Part shown: piece by piece, positions 1-11,990 of the stretch
Layout: every line of letters starts with the position of its first letter
Numbering within the stretch: position 1 is the stretch's first letter
Translations under genes and position numbers: made by a program
Notes under the pieces: model-generated
What the model saw: the letters and a program-made list of their open reading frames with translations, nothing else
Database searches by the model: none
What the model was told of the DNA's origin: nothing
From: Heliocybe sulcata
Lineage: Eukaryota; Basidiomycota; Agaricomycetes; Gloeophyllales; Gloeophyllaceae
Direction: 5' to 3'
NCBI GenBank assembly: GCA_004369045.1
Contig: ML213505.1
Coordinates: forward strand, 62,001 to 126,000
DNA length: 64,000 nucleotides

Positions 1-157
1 GCACTATAATTTATAGGGAGATGGGCATACCTAAGTGGAATCCGTGACCTGCGCTGGACGGCATGGCATACACACTCCGGCAATGGACTACTTGAGTCAA
101 GAGGCTGATAGTTCAAGGTCGACAAGAAGATCACTTACAAGTCCCGGTGAAAGACGC

Positions 158-767
158 CTAGACGTCCGATGGTTCCTCTTCGTACTCCTCAGTCTCTCCT
201 TCCTCCATGTCTTCTGTGTCTACCGTGGTATCAGCCGGGGGTTCGTCCATGTCCTGGATCTCCGCGTCTAAATCTGCGGCGTCCTCGCCATTTTCTTCCT
301 CAACTCCTGACTCTTCGCCTGCAGAATGCTCAGAGTCCCCTGTTACCTCGCTGTCGGCGTCGGCGTCGTCTTCTCCCTGCATTGACAACGTACGTGAGGG
401 GTGGCCCTTCCGGATCTAAGCAGAGTGCTCACGTTATCATTGCGTTCCTCCCGTTGTGTAAGGAGTTTGCCTAAGGGGACCATATAATCGAAGCCTCGGT
501 TCCTATGTGCCAAGGACTGTGGCGGAAGACAATGTTAGCCCATGGGTTGTATGGTCAACTCGATCTCCAAGTACGCACGATATTGTCAAGCTCTGTCTCC
601 TCGTCACTAAGCTGCTCCATTTCCCGATGAAAGTCGCGCTTTATCCGGCCCATATGCCGTCCGGGCTTCGCGAGCGGTAGAGGGTATGGCTCGGATGGCA
701 TCTTCGGCATGAGTTCAGGAAAGATCTGGTTCCTGGGCAGAACCGTAGGTGATGCGGCTGTGCTCAT
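158..767 (-). CDS. Small acidic protein of unknown function, two exons
   Basis: Two exons (767-579 and 415-158) joined by a GT-AG intron (donor GTGCGT, acceptor TGCTTAG) give a protein of 148 residues; the coding length is an exact multiple of three. The first half is proline-rich then basic (around HMGRIKRDFHREMEQL). The second half, from about residue 65, is almost entirely Asp, Glu, Ser and Thr, as in histone chaperones or small APC/C-type subunits. No domain was recognised. The start is the first ATG of exon 1. Two ACGCGT boxes lie 83-123 bp upstream. I do not know its function. A resemblance to acidic-tailed APC15-like proteins crossed my mind but is not supported by any motif I can point to. 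Confidence 0.65.
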
Positions 768-849
768 AGTAAGTACAAGAGTAACAGAGACAGGAGATTA
801 GGTGAAAGAGGAGGAAAGAATACACCAGAAAGCAGCGGATAAGACGCAG

Positions 850-890
850 ACGCGTCGGAAGGCACGAGATGTCACATCTGAGAGACGCGT
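850..890 (-). promoter_or_regulatory. Pair of ACGCGT (MCB-like) boxes
   Basis: Perfect ACGCGT palindromes at 850-855 and 885-890, 35 bp apart, lie 83-123 bp upstream of the ATG of the small acidic protein. In fungi ACGCGT is the MluI cell-cycle box bound by MBF, which activates G1/S genes. The site pair is seen; the regulation is inferred. The motif also occurs by chance in this GC-rich DNA, for example inside coding sequence. Confidence 0.35.
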
Positions 891-1007
891 GACATACGCA
901 ACTTGCCACGGCCACAACGAATCAGTACCGCGGCAGGCGTCAAATTCCTAGCTATACATTGCGTAGATACTACAGCATGTGAAACAATCTTCCCTTATAA
1001 TCATGAG

Positions 1008-3411
1008 CTACACCAAGCCATTTTGTCCTCCCAAAAAGGTCCAAAGCGCCGAGGCATCCTTATAATCGTGGTGCACGATGCTCACTAACCATCTTTGATC
1101 TCGTATGTCTTTCAAGAGCTTCCGCTGCTCCGAGCCTGGTGCATAGAAGCTAGCCCACTCTGATAAGATTGAGAATGCTTCCTCCTACATGTTGGACATA
1201 TTGTCAGCCCTAGCTTCACCACACGAGACAATGACGTACCTTCCACGACAAAAATGATTCACGTTCGATGATTGTGGTCTGAAGCACTTCCTGGCCAGGG
1301 AACACTCCCCAAGTGACGGCGTTCCTACCACCGTCAGGGACATTGCTCCGGCATTCACCCTGGTATTCAGAGACGATATCAATCTCTATGAACACCTGTA
1401 CGTAAAGCAACATCTTACCTCGAAATTGCCTGCAAAGTAATCAACCCACCCATCCCCGTTCTCTGCGATCTTCTTCTCGATCTTTTCGACATCCTCTCCC
1501 GTCGCGAAGAACTCAACAAATGCCTTCTGGTATACATACCCACTTGGCGGACCCCACCCAAACACCTCATCTGTTGACCGTATGCCATCCACCGCAGGCT
1601 GCGACCCCACAGTCCACCACCCCCTCTTATTCAGCTTCTCCAACTCCTTTAAAATTAATATTGATTCCGGCGAGAGCGGCCCATGCGAAAACGGGGTCGA
1701 GTCGATCTCGCCTCTCAGATGCCGCAAGAATATCTCCGTCAAATCTTCCACAGTCTTCGGGTCGCCCCATTTTGCTAGGGCTTCCCCTCTCTATATCATA
1801 AATAATAATAGATAATTAAGTATCTACATGGGCATCCTCGGGCTACCGCTAAACCGGCGACTCACGGTGATGACAGGCCCGCCCCATTGATCCTGCTCAC
1901 CGAATGCGGGACTCTTGAAGTCGCCGAAACGACCGTTCGGGTATTCGTCCCAGCTGGAGGCGTTATTTTTCTCGCCCCGCCCTGCATCCGGAGGCAAGGA
2001 CGTAGAATCTATTAGTCCCTTCGTCGCAGAGTTGCTAGCACTTGTTGGGGTAATGATCATGGTAGATTCTGGGTCGGCGGAGCCTGTGCTGTCGGGTACA
2101 TCCTATGCCATTACCACATTGAATTAGAGCCGGCTTCTCTAATGTGATAAGCAATTAAACTGCTATTACCGCAATGAGTTTGTTCCGGATCTGTGGACTC
2201 CCTCCGGCCCAACCAAGGCCTTCGATAACTCGCCGGACACTTTTCTCAAGGTTGAGCGTACAGAAGTGCAGTCCAGCAACGTCACCCGAAGCGGTCAGTC
2301 GTTGCACCATATCAATGGCGAGTGCAATCCCATATTCCTTGACTTGAGCATCGTCGTGCTGTTTTAGGTAGGTAAACCGATAGCTGCCCGGATGCCCAAC
2401 TGGGTACGCACGCGTATGGGCTCGAGAGCTGATGCCACTGCATCTGGCACGCGTGATCCGCAAAGTTTAGTAAGTCTTAGGAAGGACGCATATGTCTGCA
2501 AGGGCATGATGCTGGGTATAACGGGAACCGTGATCCCTACGGAAGAGAAACTTCTGAACACCAGCATTCACCTTTTGGTACCAGTGGACGTACCTCTGTC
2601 TCGGACTTTCTTCAACCACCGTAGGAAGTTGTCACAATCGTAGAATAATTGAGTCATGATGAAGTCGGCTCCAGCATCGACTTTGGCCTTGAGGTAATCT
2701 AGTTCGCCGTCTTCATCGGTGTCATGGTCAGCATGCCCGTCTGGGTAAGCTAGATCAAGATCAGTCAACTGGGAGTAGCGCAGAGGAACGAAAAAACAAA
2801 CACCTGCCACGCCGACGGAAAATGATGAGGAAAATTCGGCTGATGATCTGATGTAAGAGACTAAGTCTACACCGTGAGTGAAGCGCGGGTCGGTCGGTAT
2901 CCAATATTCTTCTCCGCGCGGAGGGTCTGCAAAAGGCTCTCTTGGCACAAACTTGGATGGTTAGGAAACGGCGAATTTACCTCCTCTCAAGGCAAGGATG
3001 TTCTGAATGCCCCTTTCCTTGGCTGCCTGGCCAACATCAATGAATCATCCAAAGCAAGCTGTGGGCCACTCACTATGAGAGCATCATCCACCATTCCTCC
3101 CTCCATATTTGTGCATGTGAGGTGCAGTATAGTATCGATCTTCTCCTCATTCTGGATCAACCCCGCGAGCTCCAAACTCCGGTCTTTGGTAGATCCTCCT
3201 GCACCCCATGTGACACTGACCGCAAGTGGGCTCAGCGACGCAAGCCTCACAACACGAGAAAGCAGGTTTTCGAAACCCTAAGTTGCATACTCAACATCTC
3301 CTCCAGCCCTAACGCACTCGCGCTCACCTCATCGGTCTTCGGCGGGAAGAACTCGAACGTATAGAACGGCCGTTTGAGTTGGTAAGCCGCAATCTTCTCC
3401 GTCAACTTCAT
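1008..3411 (-). CDS. MET13: Methylenetetrahydrofolate reductase
   Basis: Reduces 5,10-methylene-THF to 5-methyl-THF with an FAD cofactor, supplying the methyl group for methionine synthesis in the cytosol. The start exon (3411-3328) encodes MKLTEKIAAYQLKRPFYTFE followed by FFPPKT, the canonical N-terminus. Later exons carry SVTWGAGGSTKDRSLELA, LTCTNMEGG, NILALRGDPPRGEEYW, ADFIMTQLFYD and GITVPVIPSIMPLQ, all hallmark blocks of the catalytic TIM barrel. After a low-complexity linker comes the eukaryotic regulatory domain (RGWWTVGSQPAVDG, FGWGPPSGYVYQKAFVEFF) ending in VSIVHHDYKDASALW. Many introns of 47-60 nt interrupt it. It is divergent from the Rab6 gene, with 260 bp between the start codons. 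Of the two fungal paralogue classes (Met12, Met13) I favour Met13, without an alignment. Confidence 0.93.
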
Positions 3412-3671
3412 CGGTGCAATCCAGCGTCGTCCCAGTCGCCAACGAAGGACGTTAATAATGAGCAGGCACTGACTTCCCCTTCCACCGCCAAAGCCATTTA
3501 GCAGGCAAAGGAGCAGCTTCCGATACCGTGAAGCTAGCCGGCGGCTGCCCCCACGTGGGCCTGGTCGAGCGCCAATCGCAGTGCTACTGCGATGCTACGT
3601 CGCTGTAGTGCGGGGTCGTGCCAACTGGATATTCGTATTTCTGCTTGATTTTTGAGACAACATAGACAACG

Positions 3672-4628
<957 letters not shown>

Positions 4629-4868
4629 ACGGCAGCACGCCTCTTCCCTCTATAGCCTCGTCGCAGCTCCATAACTTGCTTTTTGTTATATACGTACTAT
4701 ATAATGGCCTGGCTTTGCCCGGGCCAGTGTAATATGCATGCATTATCACTCCAGAGTCGGATTATTGTCACTTGGCAGCGAACGCGCCTATGAACATATA
4801 CAGCAACCTGGCAGAGCAAGGTAATTATTGATACATATGGCTTTGTAACTGCTACCATTTGGCGTCGG

Positions 4869-6313
4869 CTACCCCCTATTCATCGTGTTGCCCGCTCCCC
4901 TCGGATTAGCATCAGTGAACCGTGCCCACTGCTCATCCTTCTGCCTCTTCTCCTCCGCCTTCTCCTCGGCAAACGCAGTTCCATCCATCTCCGCATCCAA
5001 CGCGAGCTGCTCGGACGTAGTCAATCTCTCCGCAGATTGCGGTCTACACCGCAGAACCCCATTAATCCCGAGACTAACAAACACAACACAGGCGAACTCA
5101 CCCGCCACCAGTGATGATGTTGCCCCTCTGCCGTTCGATCTCGAGGTACTCGTCGACGGACATGGTGGGAAGGCGATGGTCGGGACCGAATACTTCTGCC
5201 TGCAGCCGCGTGCGCTCTGCGGCGTTGGAACCGAGGATAGTGAAGGGTCGTAAAGGCTGTTGGTATACATACATATATATATCAACAGGCAGCTCCGGTA
5301 AACTGATTAGACGAGCACGCACTCTCCCGCTAGCATCCATCAACGGCCCTCGTCCGTCTGGCCCACCTCGCGGTACTGAATCAAGGCGCCATGTATCTCC
5401 CTCTCGCTCTGTTCGTTCCTCCCTCCTTTCGTCTCCTGATGATACGTCGTGACTGATAGCACCCCGGAGTAAGTCCAGCTCCTGATTCATGTTCTCCGCC
5501 TGAGTCCGCGCCTGAGCGTACGTCAGCCGGAGGAGCAGGAGAGTGGTCTCACGCAGTGCGTCGTCCAGGTCGTCTTCGTCATCAATGTTGCTTGCATCAC
5601 TAGGTGTCGAGAGCAGAGACATGATGGAAGTGAAGTCGTTCGGGTAACGGTCATCTGTGGGCCATTGGCGGCGGCGCTTCTGTAATGCCTGCCCGGGGTC
5701 TCAAAAGGCTGGAAGATGTAATTAATTCACCATACTCACTTCAATCTTGTTTTTAATCTCCTTCTCCCGTTTGTACTGCTGTATCTTCGCATCTCTGCGC
5801 TGCGCTGGGTTCGCCATCATAGCATCTGCCTTCTCATACGCAGCCTGCTCCGCCTCTGAGATGATACCGTAGTTCTCCAAGTTAGACAGGAACGTCCGCA
5901 GGTGTCTCTAGAGCCGTATGAAGGTGAGCATCCCATGTAAGCCTGGCCCAAACGTACCTGAGCCAGCAGCAGCAGCTTCAGCCTCTCCAGCGGGTCCACC
6001 GCCTTCACTCTGCCCTGCACCTCCGAGATCACGTACGGCACGAACAGATACACCAGATCGCGCGTAGCAATATCTTCCAGTGTCTCATTCGGACTGAACA
6101 ATGAGAGACCATTCACGCGGCCGTCAACATTGCGGAGGTCTGCAAGGGCGGATTGGATCACGTCCTATCCCCTAAGCATCAATTCGATTGATGCCGGCGC
6201 GACGACCGGCACACCGTTACCTGTGTCTTGTCGTCGATGGTAGGCATGTCAAAGGCTTCAGATGCGCCGGATAGTGCACGGTTGAACTGAGCAGATAGAG
6301 GGACGTCGGTCAT
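4869..6313 (-). CDS. TAP42: Tap42/alpha4-type PP2A regulatory protein
   Basis: Binds the catalytic subunits of PP2A-like phosphatases downstream of TOR. The N-terminal helical repeat domain contains LEDIATRDLVYLFVPYVISE, KAVDPLERLKLLLLAQ and a PAQRRDAKIQQYKREKEIK segment typical of TAP42. The middle carries LRETTLLLLRLTYAQARTQ. The C-terminal part has the conserved block around RPFTILGSNAAERTRLQAEV followed by MSVDEYLEIE. The tail is rich in Glu and Lys and ends NTMNRG. Several short introns are inferred where the frame shifts. The ATG at 6313 begins MTDVPLSAQFNRAL. It is divergent from the GW-repeat gene, with possibly only about 80 bp between starts. Confidence 0.9.
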
Positions 6314-6394
6314 GGTGGCGGGAGTTAGAAAGGCTCCGGCTCGCACGCGCTGTGGGCGCTCTCCTGAACCGCGATCACGACCCTTCGGATCGAT

Positions 6395-8788
6395 ATGCCT
6401 TTCTCAAGATGCATGGTTGTCTCTGTGCATTCCCTGCATGCGGATGATACTTACATGTCTCCTAGAACTACGACGACACCGGCAACAAGGTTAGGGACTG
6501 CCTTCCGAATTGTAGCTTTGTGCATCCTTCAGAGACGAGAAGGTGGGCTACTGCTCCGCGTACGAAGGCGGTCGCCTACTCCCATGTAAGTATCATTAAT
6601 ACTCTATGCGGCATTGTTCTGGATTAGATGGTTTTACCAGCGTGATGGACCTCCTTCTCGAACGAACACGCAGTCCTCCTTTGGCGAGGCTTCACCTCGA
6701 GACTCAGGCTGGGCAGGCAGGAAGGCATCGACCTCGTCGATGAACGAGGCTACCACGAAAAGCGCAAGTGCACATGCCGTGTGGTCCAGCTGGGCCGAAA
6801 CATCAAAACCTGAAGCTTCTGGGAGCGGAGGAGCCACCTCGGGAGGTTGGGGCTCCCCTCCTAGCACCTACGTTAATACTACTGGCGGGTGGGGACCTAC
6901 TGGCGCTTCGACTTCAGCAAATACTGGCGGTGGTTGGGGAACTACAGGACACTCTACGAGTACTGGAGGTTGGGGAGATACCGGATCGTCGGGCTCAAAG
7001 AGCATTGGAAGTGGATGGGGAAGCACTGGCGCCTCAGCCTCTGCAAGTGTCGGAGGGTGGGGTAGTGGCGGAGGCTGGGGGACAACGGACACCGGCGGTG
7101 GATGGGGAAGTACAGGTCACTCTGGCGGGTGGGGCACAAGCCTTTTAGAGGGTCTTGAGGGTTCAAGTGGAGGGGGATGGGGGACTGTTACCTCTAATTG
7201 TCAAAGTACCGTTAAGCAAGATGACCCAGCTGCCTTCGGAGATGCAGGCGACTCTTCAGTGGCGTCTGGCTGGGGATCCGCAGCGAATATTGGTACATCG
7301 AATATCACGTCCCAAAGCGCATATATGGATATGGACTTGGATCAAACCGCCCATGCTGCCAATGATCTGCCAGGTATCGTCGTCTTTTGTACCTTAATGC
7401 GACCCACACCTCTGATATTGTATGCTTCAGATAATGCAGATGCGATGCAGACGGACGACGATCCTCAAGGTCCTCGTGCTAGGTCAAAATCTCCATTATT
7501 CCTCAAGTCCCGTTCTGCGTCTATTGCTCCGTCAGAAAGCAGAAGCAGCAGCATGCGCAACTTAAGCCCTATGGCACAATTTATCGAGTGCGTGAACGAG
7601 CCCCTCATATCCTTCATTGTAGCTTATAACCACTCAGACTGCTGCGCCGCGGCATCCGCGCAAACATTGAGCTCGAAACCGCTGACGGCCAGCTGGAAAG
7701 GTGGAAGATCACCCAGATGTCGCCCATCTACAAGCGCTGTGGTCGTGCTGCGCGCATGCGCCTTGATGCCGTTCGCTCCGACTTCCAAAAGACACGTCAG
7801 CAGCGGTACGACGAGCTCACCAAGGCCGCGACAGACCTGGCAGAATCAGACGTCACGCGCGCACTTCTGGACTCGGGCGAGAGCCTGGAGACCATGCAGG
7901 AGTATGCGGGAAGTGTGCGGGAGTGGCTCGGGAAGAGCGTCGTGCCTGTGGTGAAGGAGATTACGAGGGCTGTAAAGGAGAGGGAGACGGAGGAGGAGGA
8001 GAGGGTAAAGGAGAAGGAAAGAGAAAGGGAGAGGATGGTGGAGTCGCTCGATGTGCTCGTGCAGAGGTATGATGGCCTTCAGAGTCAGGCGACGGAGTCG
8101 GACCGCATCACGGAGTTCTGGACGGCTGCGGACAAGAAAGTCTCGGATGCGGTGAACAGGCTCGCCTCCGATTTCATTTCTCGACCCATGGCCGAGCCCG
8201 ACGAGTCTGCATTAATTGCTGAAGACCTGGGTCGCCGTATTGCTCAGCTCGGGTCGGACGTGGAGGAAGAAGCGAACCAGGTCGCAGCCATCATCACCGA
8301 GCACCGTGGTATCCGCGAGGAGCACCAAGTGTTATCCTCCAATGCTGTAGAAATAAATGCCATCATATCGAGGGTACGTCCTTTTAGCAAGTATCCGGAT
8401 GCAGTCTATTACTTTGGTCTTATTGTAGATCGAGGAAGAACAAGCTCGGAACGTCGCTATCCAGGAAAGACAGGCCGCCGAGATCGAACGAATCCGCGCA
8501 TATCTCGCCAGCCAAGAAGCTGCCCCTGCAGCACTGCCTCTCTCCCTCGACGGACTCGTTGAGGCCGTCAAGACGAACGTGCAGGTCATCGTGGCGGAGC
8601 GGCTGCGCGAAGACGCCGAGTCATTGTCCGCTGGAGTGGAAGCTGCACTGAAGCAGCAGCAGGAGATGCTGTACCCGCAAATCTGGCGGCAGCTAACACC
8701 TGCGCTGAGGCTTGTGCATGCTCTGCATACCGCGAGAAACTCGGATTCTTTCCGAGGCGGCGGCGAGAAAAATCCCGGCCAGCTATGA
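6395..8788 (+). CDS. GW/WG-repeat protein with C-terminal coiled coil (candidate Argonaute-binding protein)
   Basis: The frame from 6628 is open and rich in Gly, Ser, Thr and Trp. About eleven GWG units (GGWGSP, GGWGPT, GGWGTTG, SGWGST, GGWGSG and others) lie between about 6840 and 7280. GW/WG platforms are known to bind Argonaute as AGO hooks. Introns at 7375-7431 and 7592-7640 lead to a helical domain (FIELLRRGIRANIELETADG, then SPIYKRCGRAARMRL). Long charged coiled coils follow, including an Arg/Glu tract near 8000. A last intron (donor GTACGT after 8373) leads to a helical C-terminus ending KNPGQL. The start is uncertain: a first exon from 6395 joins through a GTAAGT intron (6586-6627), or translation starts at the ATG at 6740. 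No named family was recognised. The Argonaute link is inference from composition. Confidence 0.72.
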
Positions 8789-9071
8789 TATGCGACGTGC
8801 GGGTTCGGTCGTCGTGCTGATCCGGACATCCTCTTGCGACTCTCGGTAGTTTATTTCTGATCAGCATATAGCGGGCTAATTCCTGTATGTTATTGTCCGC
8901 TCTTAGTGACCGTCATTGTGGTCCTCTAGGTCTGTACGGCACCACCTCTCTAACAATAGTCATTTTCATTCAGAACTCGAAGGCGGAAAGCAGGTACAGC
9001 GCACATGAAAGGAGAACACCGGCAACACCAGAAAAACCAAAGCTATAGACCAAAACACGCAAGAAAGCCCA

Positions 9072-11662
9072 TCAAAATCCCCTCTTCAACCTGTCATTCT
9101 CCTCCCTCAACCTCCTATTCTCCTCCCGCAGCTCCCTCATCTCCTCCAAGTAGGGCACCATGCCCTCCTGCATCTCCCTCCGCCACGCCCTGCGCATCCG
9201 TACGAGGTCGAGGTGGAGTCCCGTCATCTCCGCCTTCGTGTCCCGCTGGAAGTCATACATGACGTCCTGCACGATCGTGCGCAGCAGGTCCTGGGCGCTT
9301 GATCCGTGTCCGGGGCTGGAAACGGCTGGATTGCCGGGAGGCGGAGCGCGCGCAGGGGAGAGCACGAGCGAGCGCTCGCCAGCCTCCTCGTCGTCCTGGT
9401 CAGAATCATAGGGCGCGTCTTTCTCGTCGGTCTTCTTCGCAGCGGGCAACTCCTCCCCGAGGAAGTTCACCCTCGCTCTTCTCCCCAGGCTTGCCCCACT
9501 GCCTTGCTTCTCCTTCTCCTTGCCTTTCCCAGCCTCCACCCACGCATCCACCTCCGGCGTCCCCAGCCCGAGGACGTCCACACCCTGAGCTCTCTTCCCC
9601 TTCGTCTTGGCCTTCGCCGGCGGCGCCGGCGTCGTGGGCTCCTTCTCAGGAGAGGGAAGCTCCGGCGACGGGGTGCGCAGCTTCATGGAACTGGCGGAGC
9701 TTCGTGACGTCGAGGATAGAGGCCTGGATGAAGATGAAGACGGGACGGAGCTGGATGGGGACGTGCTGAGTCCGCGCTGGCCATCGGAGTGCGCTATCCC
9801 GGTGGTCTTCGAGCGCGCCGACGTTGCAGAGTCTGTCTTGGCCTTGCTCCGATTATTTCTTGACTGCTCTGCGACGTGAGCAGAGAGTACGCTGGCTGGT
9901 CGTGAGATGCGGTCAGGGGAGGCGGCTCTCATCTTCATGCTACCAGGACGCAGGGCCATGTGACTGGTTGGTTGTGCGCCTCGCGTCGAGACGGCGCTCA
10001 CAGGCCGCTGCAGCACGTCTGGCGAAGCTGCTTTTACGCTCGCTGGACGCGATGCCTTTTCCTTCTTCGCGGCGGCTGGCTTCTCAATGACAGATTCAGC
10101 CTTGGCGGGCTTCATACCTATCAGGGTCTCGATTTTCACTGCGTGCAAAAGCTGCGATCAGGATGTGTCGAGGTCGAATACAGTGGACGCACCTGAGATA
10201 TCACCCCCAAAACTGTCGCCATTGCCGAGCGGGTCGCGTACGGGCGAGAAGACCTGTACCTCTTTTTCTCGAAGCGCGAGATGGTCCTCTTCCAGCGTTG
10301 TCTTCGTCCTCATGGAGCGAGTCGAGGAGGCGTCGAACTTAGCCGTCTTGGCCTTGCTGCCTATCTCGGTTCGATGTTTCGCAGGTTCTTGTCGCTCCGT
10401 CGGCTTTCGCGATGGAACCGCGACCTTGGGCTCAGAGGACTTGATCTTATTCTGCAACATGAGTGAGTGCGTGGTGGCCATACACGTGTAAGATAGACGT
10501 ACCAGGACGCTCATGCCTATGATTCTGCTTCCCTTGTTGCTGACGGGAAAGGAGAGCGGAGCCTTGTCCATTGTACGTAGACTCTTTACCATGACTTTGC
10601 CGTTCTCTGTGCCTATGTAGATGGCGTCTCCTTCCGGAGCGAACAAGAGAGACGTTATAGGGACTTTCACGTTGAAATTCAGACGAGGTCTGTCAGTCCG
10701 GTCAGCCGATTGAGGTCTAGACTGCGGTAAGAAAAGAATATTGCTACTCACGACTTGTCCTTCTCCAAGTCCACTAGCCCCACATCACCATTAGTAGTTG
10801 CCACTGCGACCAACGTCTTGCTGAACGGACTGCATGCGATTGCAATAATCTCTCCGCCTGTACCCTCTGGCATGAGGATCAACTTGAGAGGCGCTGAGGG
10901 CCGCGTAGTATCGTAGACAACTATTTGCTTCCCGATGCCCAGAAAGAGCCGTCCACGAGAGTGCGGATGAAAGGAGGAGGCAGTGATCTTCTGCCCGCCC
11001 GTGATGGGCAGGCCGCGCAGAACGGTATGTGATGCGAGCGTGAGGTTGTAGACGTGCGCGGAGTCTGAAGATGTGGTTGCGAGGAGTGTGCAATCATTGG
11101 AAAGCGAGAGGGATGTGATGTTGGACTTGTGCGACTCGAATGTTTTACTGACTTTCCCGACGTTTGACCCGCACTCGAGGATGAAGACTTTGTTTCCTGC
11201 GCTAAAAATGTGAGTATTTCCTTTGTCCTTGCTCAGGAAATGGTTTATCGTGCTGGGCGTCGTTGAGATGTAGACGGTCTCTTTGGACTTCAGCGACGGA
11301 TCGTATTTGAGAATGGATCGGGCAGAAGCGATGAAGAGTCCGTTGCCATCCGGAGACCAGGAGACTGCAGTCGGCCGTTCTTCGAGCGATGCCAGAAGCG
11401 ACTCGAACGAGGAGGAACCATGCCTGAGCTCAGATGGCGGTATCACGCCGAGGGCGTCAGCGGTGATTACCGCAAGCATTCGGAAGAACGAAGGTGGGGT
11501 TTCCGTGAGGACAACAATGTAAGACTTCACGTTGAGGCTCGCTAAGGTGTCGCTGTGGCTTTGGGCGTGGTTTGAGCAGGACGGCCGATATAGAGTGATT
11601 GGGGAGAGCCCGGTGGCGGTGACCTGCAGTGACGCAAGCTCGCAACGCGTGACTAGGACGCG
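9072..11662 (-). CDS. NEDD1: NEDD1-like WD40 protein (gamma-tubulin complex recruiter)
   Basis: The N-terminal half is a WD40 beta-propeller (AVSWSPDGNGLFIASA, SLSLSNDCTLLATTSSDS, FAPEGDAIYIGTENGKVMV). The middle is Ser/Pro/Ala-rich and disordered. The last 80 residues form a helix (TIVQDVMYDFQRDTKAEM, then LREENRRLREENDRLKRGF) that closely resembles the C-terminus of animal NEDD1, which docks gamma-tubulin complexes. It is therefore a likely spindle-pole or centrosome factor. The start is not resolved: the frame is open back to 11662, and the sequence before the GTG at 11530 reads like a first propeller strand, but no ATG lies in frame before about 11480. A short upstream exon from the ATG at 11733 is possible. 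Introns are short. Confidence 0.8.
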
Positions 11663-11674
11663 TCAAACCACGTG
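11645..11674 (-). promoter_or_regulatory. Twin ACGCGT boxes next to a CACGTG box
   Basis: ACGCGT palindromes at 11645-11650 and 11658-11663 and CACGTG at 11669-11674 sit at the 5' edge of the NEDD1-like gene. They could be a G1/S-regulated promoter. If the gene has an extra upstream exon from the ATG at 11733, they would instead lie in an intron. Confidence 0.25.
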
Positions 11675-11990
11675 ATCGCGTATTCCAATTTCACTATTTC
11701 GTACTTTTTTTCTTTCTTTCTTCGGGGAAGCATGGTCTGCAAGTGTTTGAATATCCAGCGGAATCACAGCATCAAAAGCAGAAAGTAGTATTTGAGCGGA
11801 TCTCAAATTTCAAATGCAGCGGCGCATGCAGCTATTGAAGGCGCGCAACGAACCCAGCCCACTGTATAATATATATCTCATATAACCATCCATTAATACG
11901 GGCGCACTGACGTTACAGTACACCGGCAGGCATCTTCCTACAGGTCGTCGTGACTGTCTACGCCGGCGGGCTCACGACGAGGAGTACCTT
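11675..11990. other. Intergenic: 3' side of SNF2 gene and upstream region of NEDD1-like gene
   Basis: An AT-rich run with TATA-like sequence at about 11862-11876 lies here. Read on the minus strand it is about 130 bp upstream of the possible ATG at 11733. A pyrimidine tract on the plus strand lies near 11705-11722. No gene is visible. Confidence 0.4.

Noticed and set aside
9299-9769. Overlapping plus-strand frames rich in Arg, Pro and Ser
   Set aside because: Antisense of the low-complexity region of the NEDD1-like gene.
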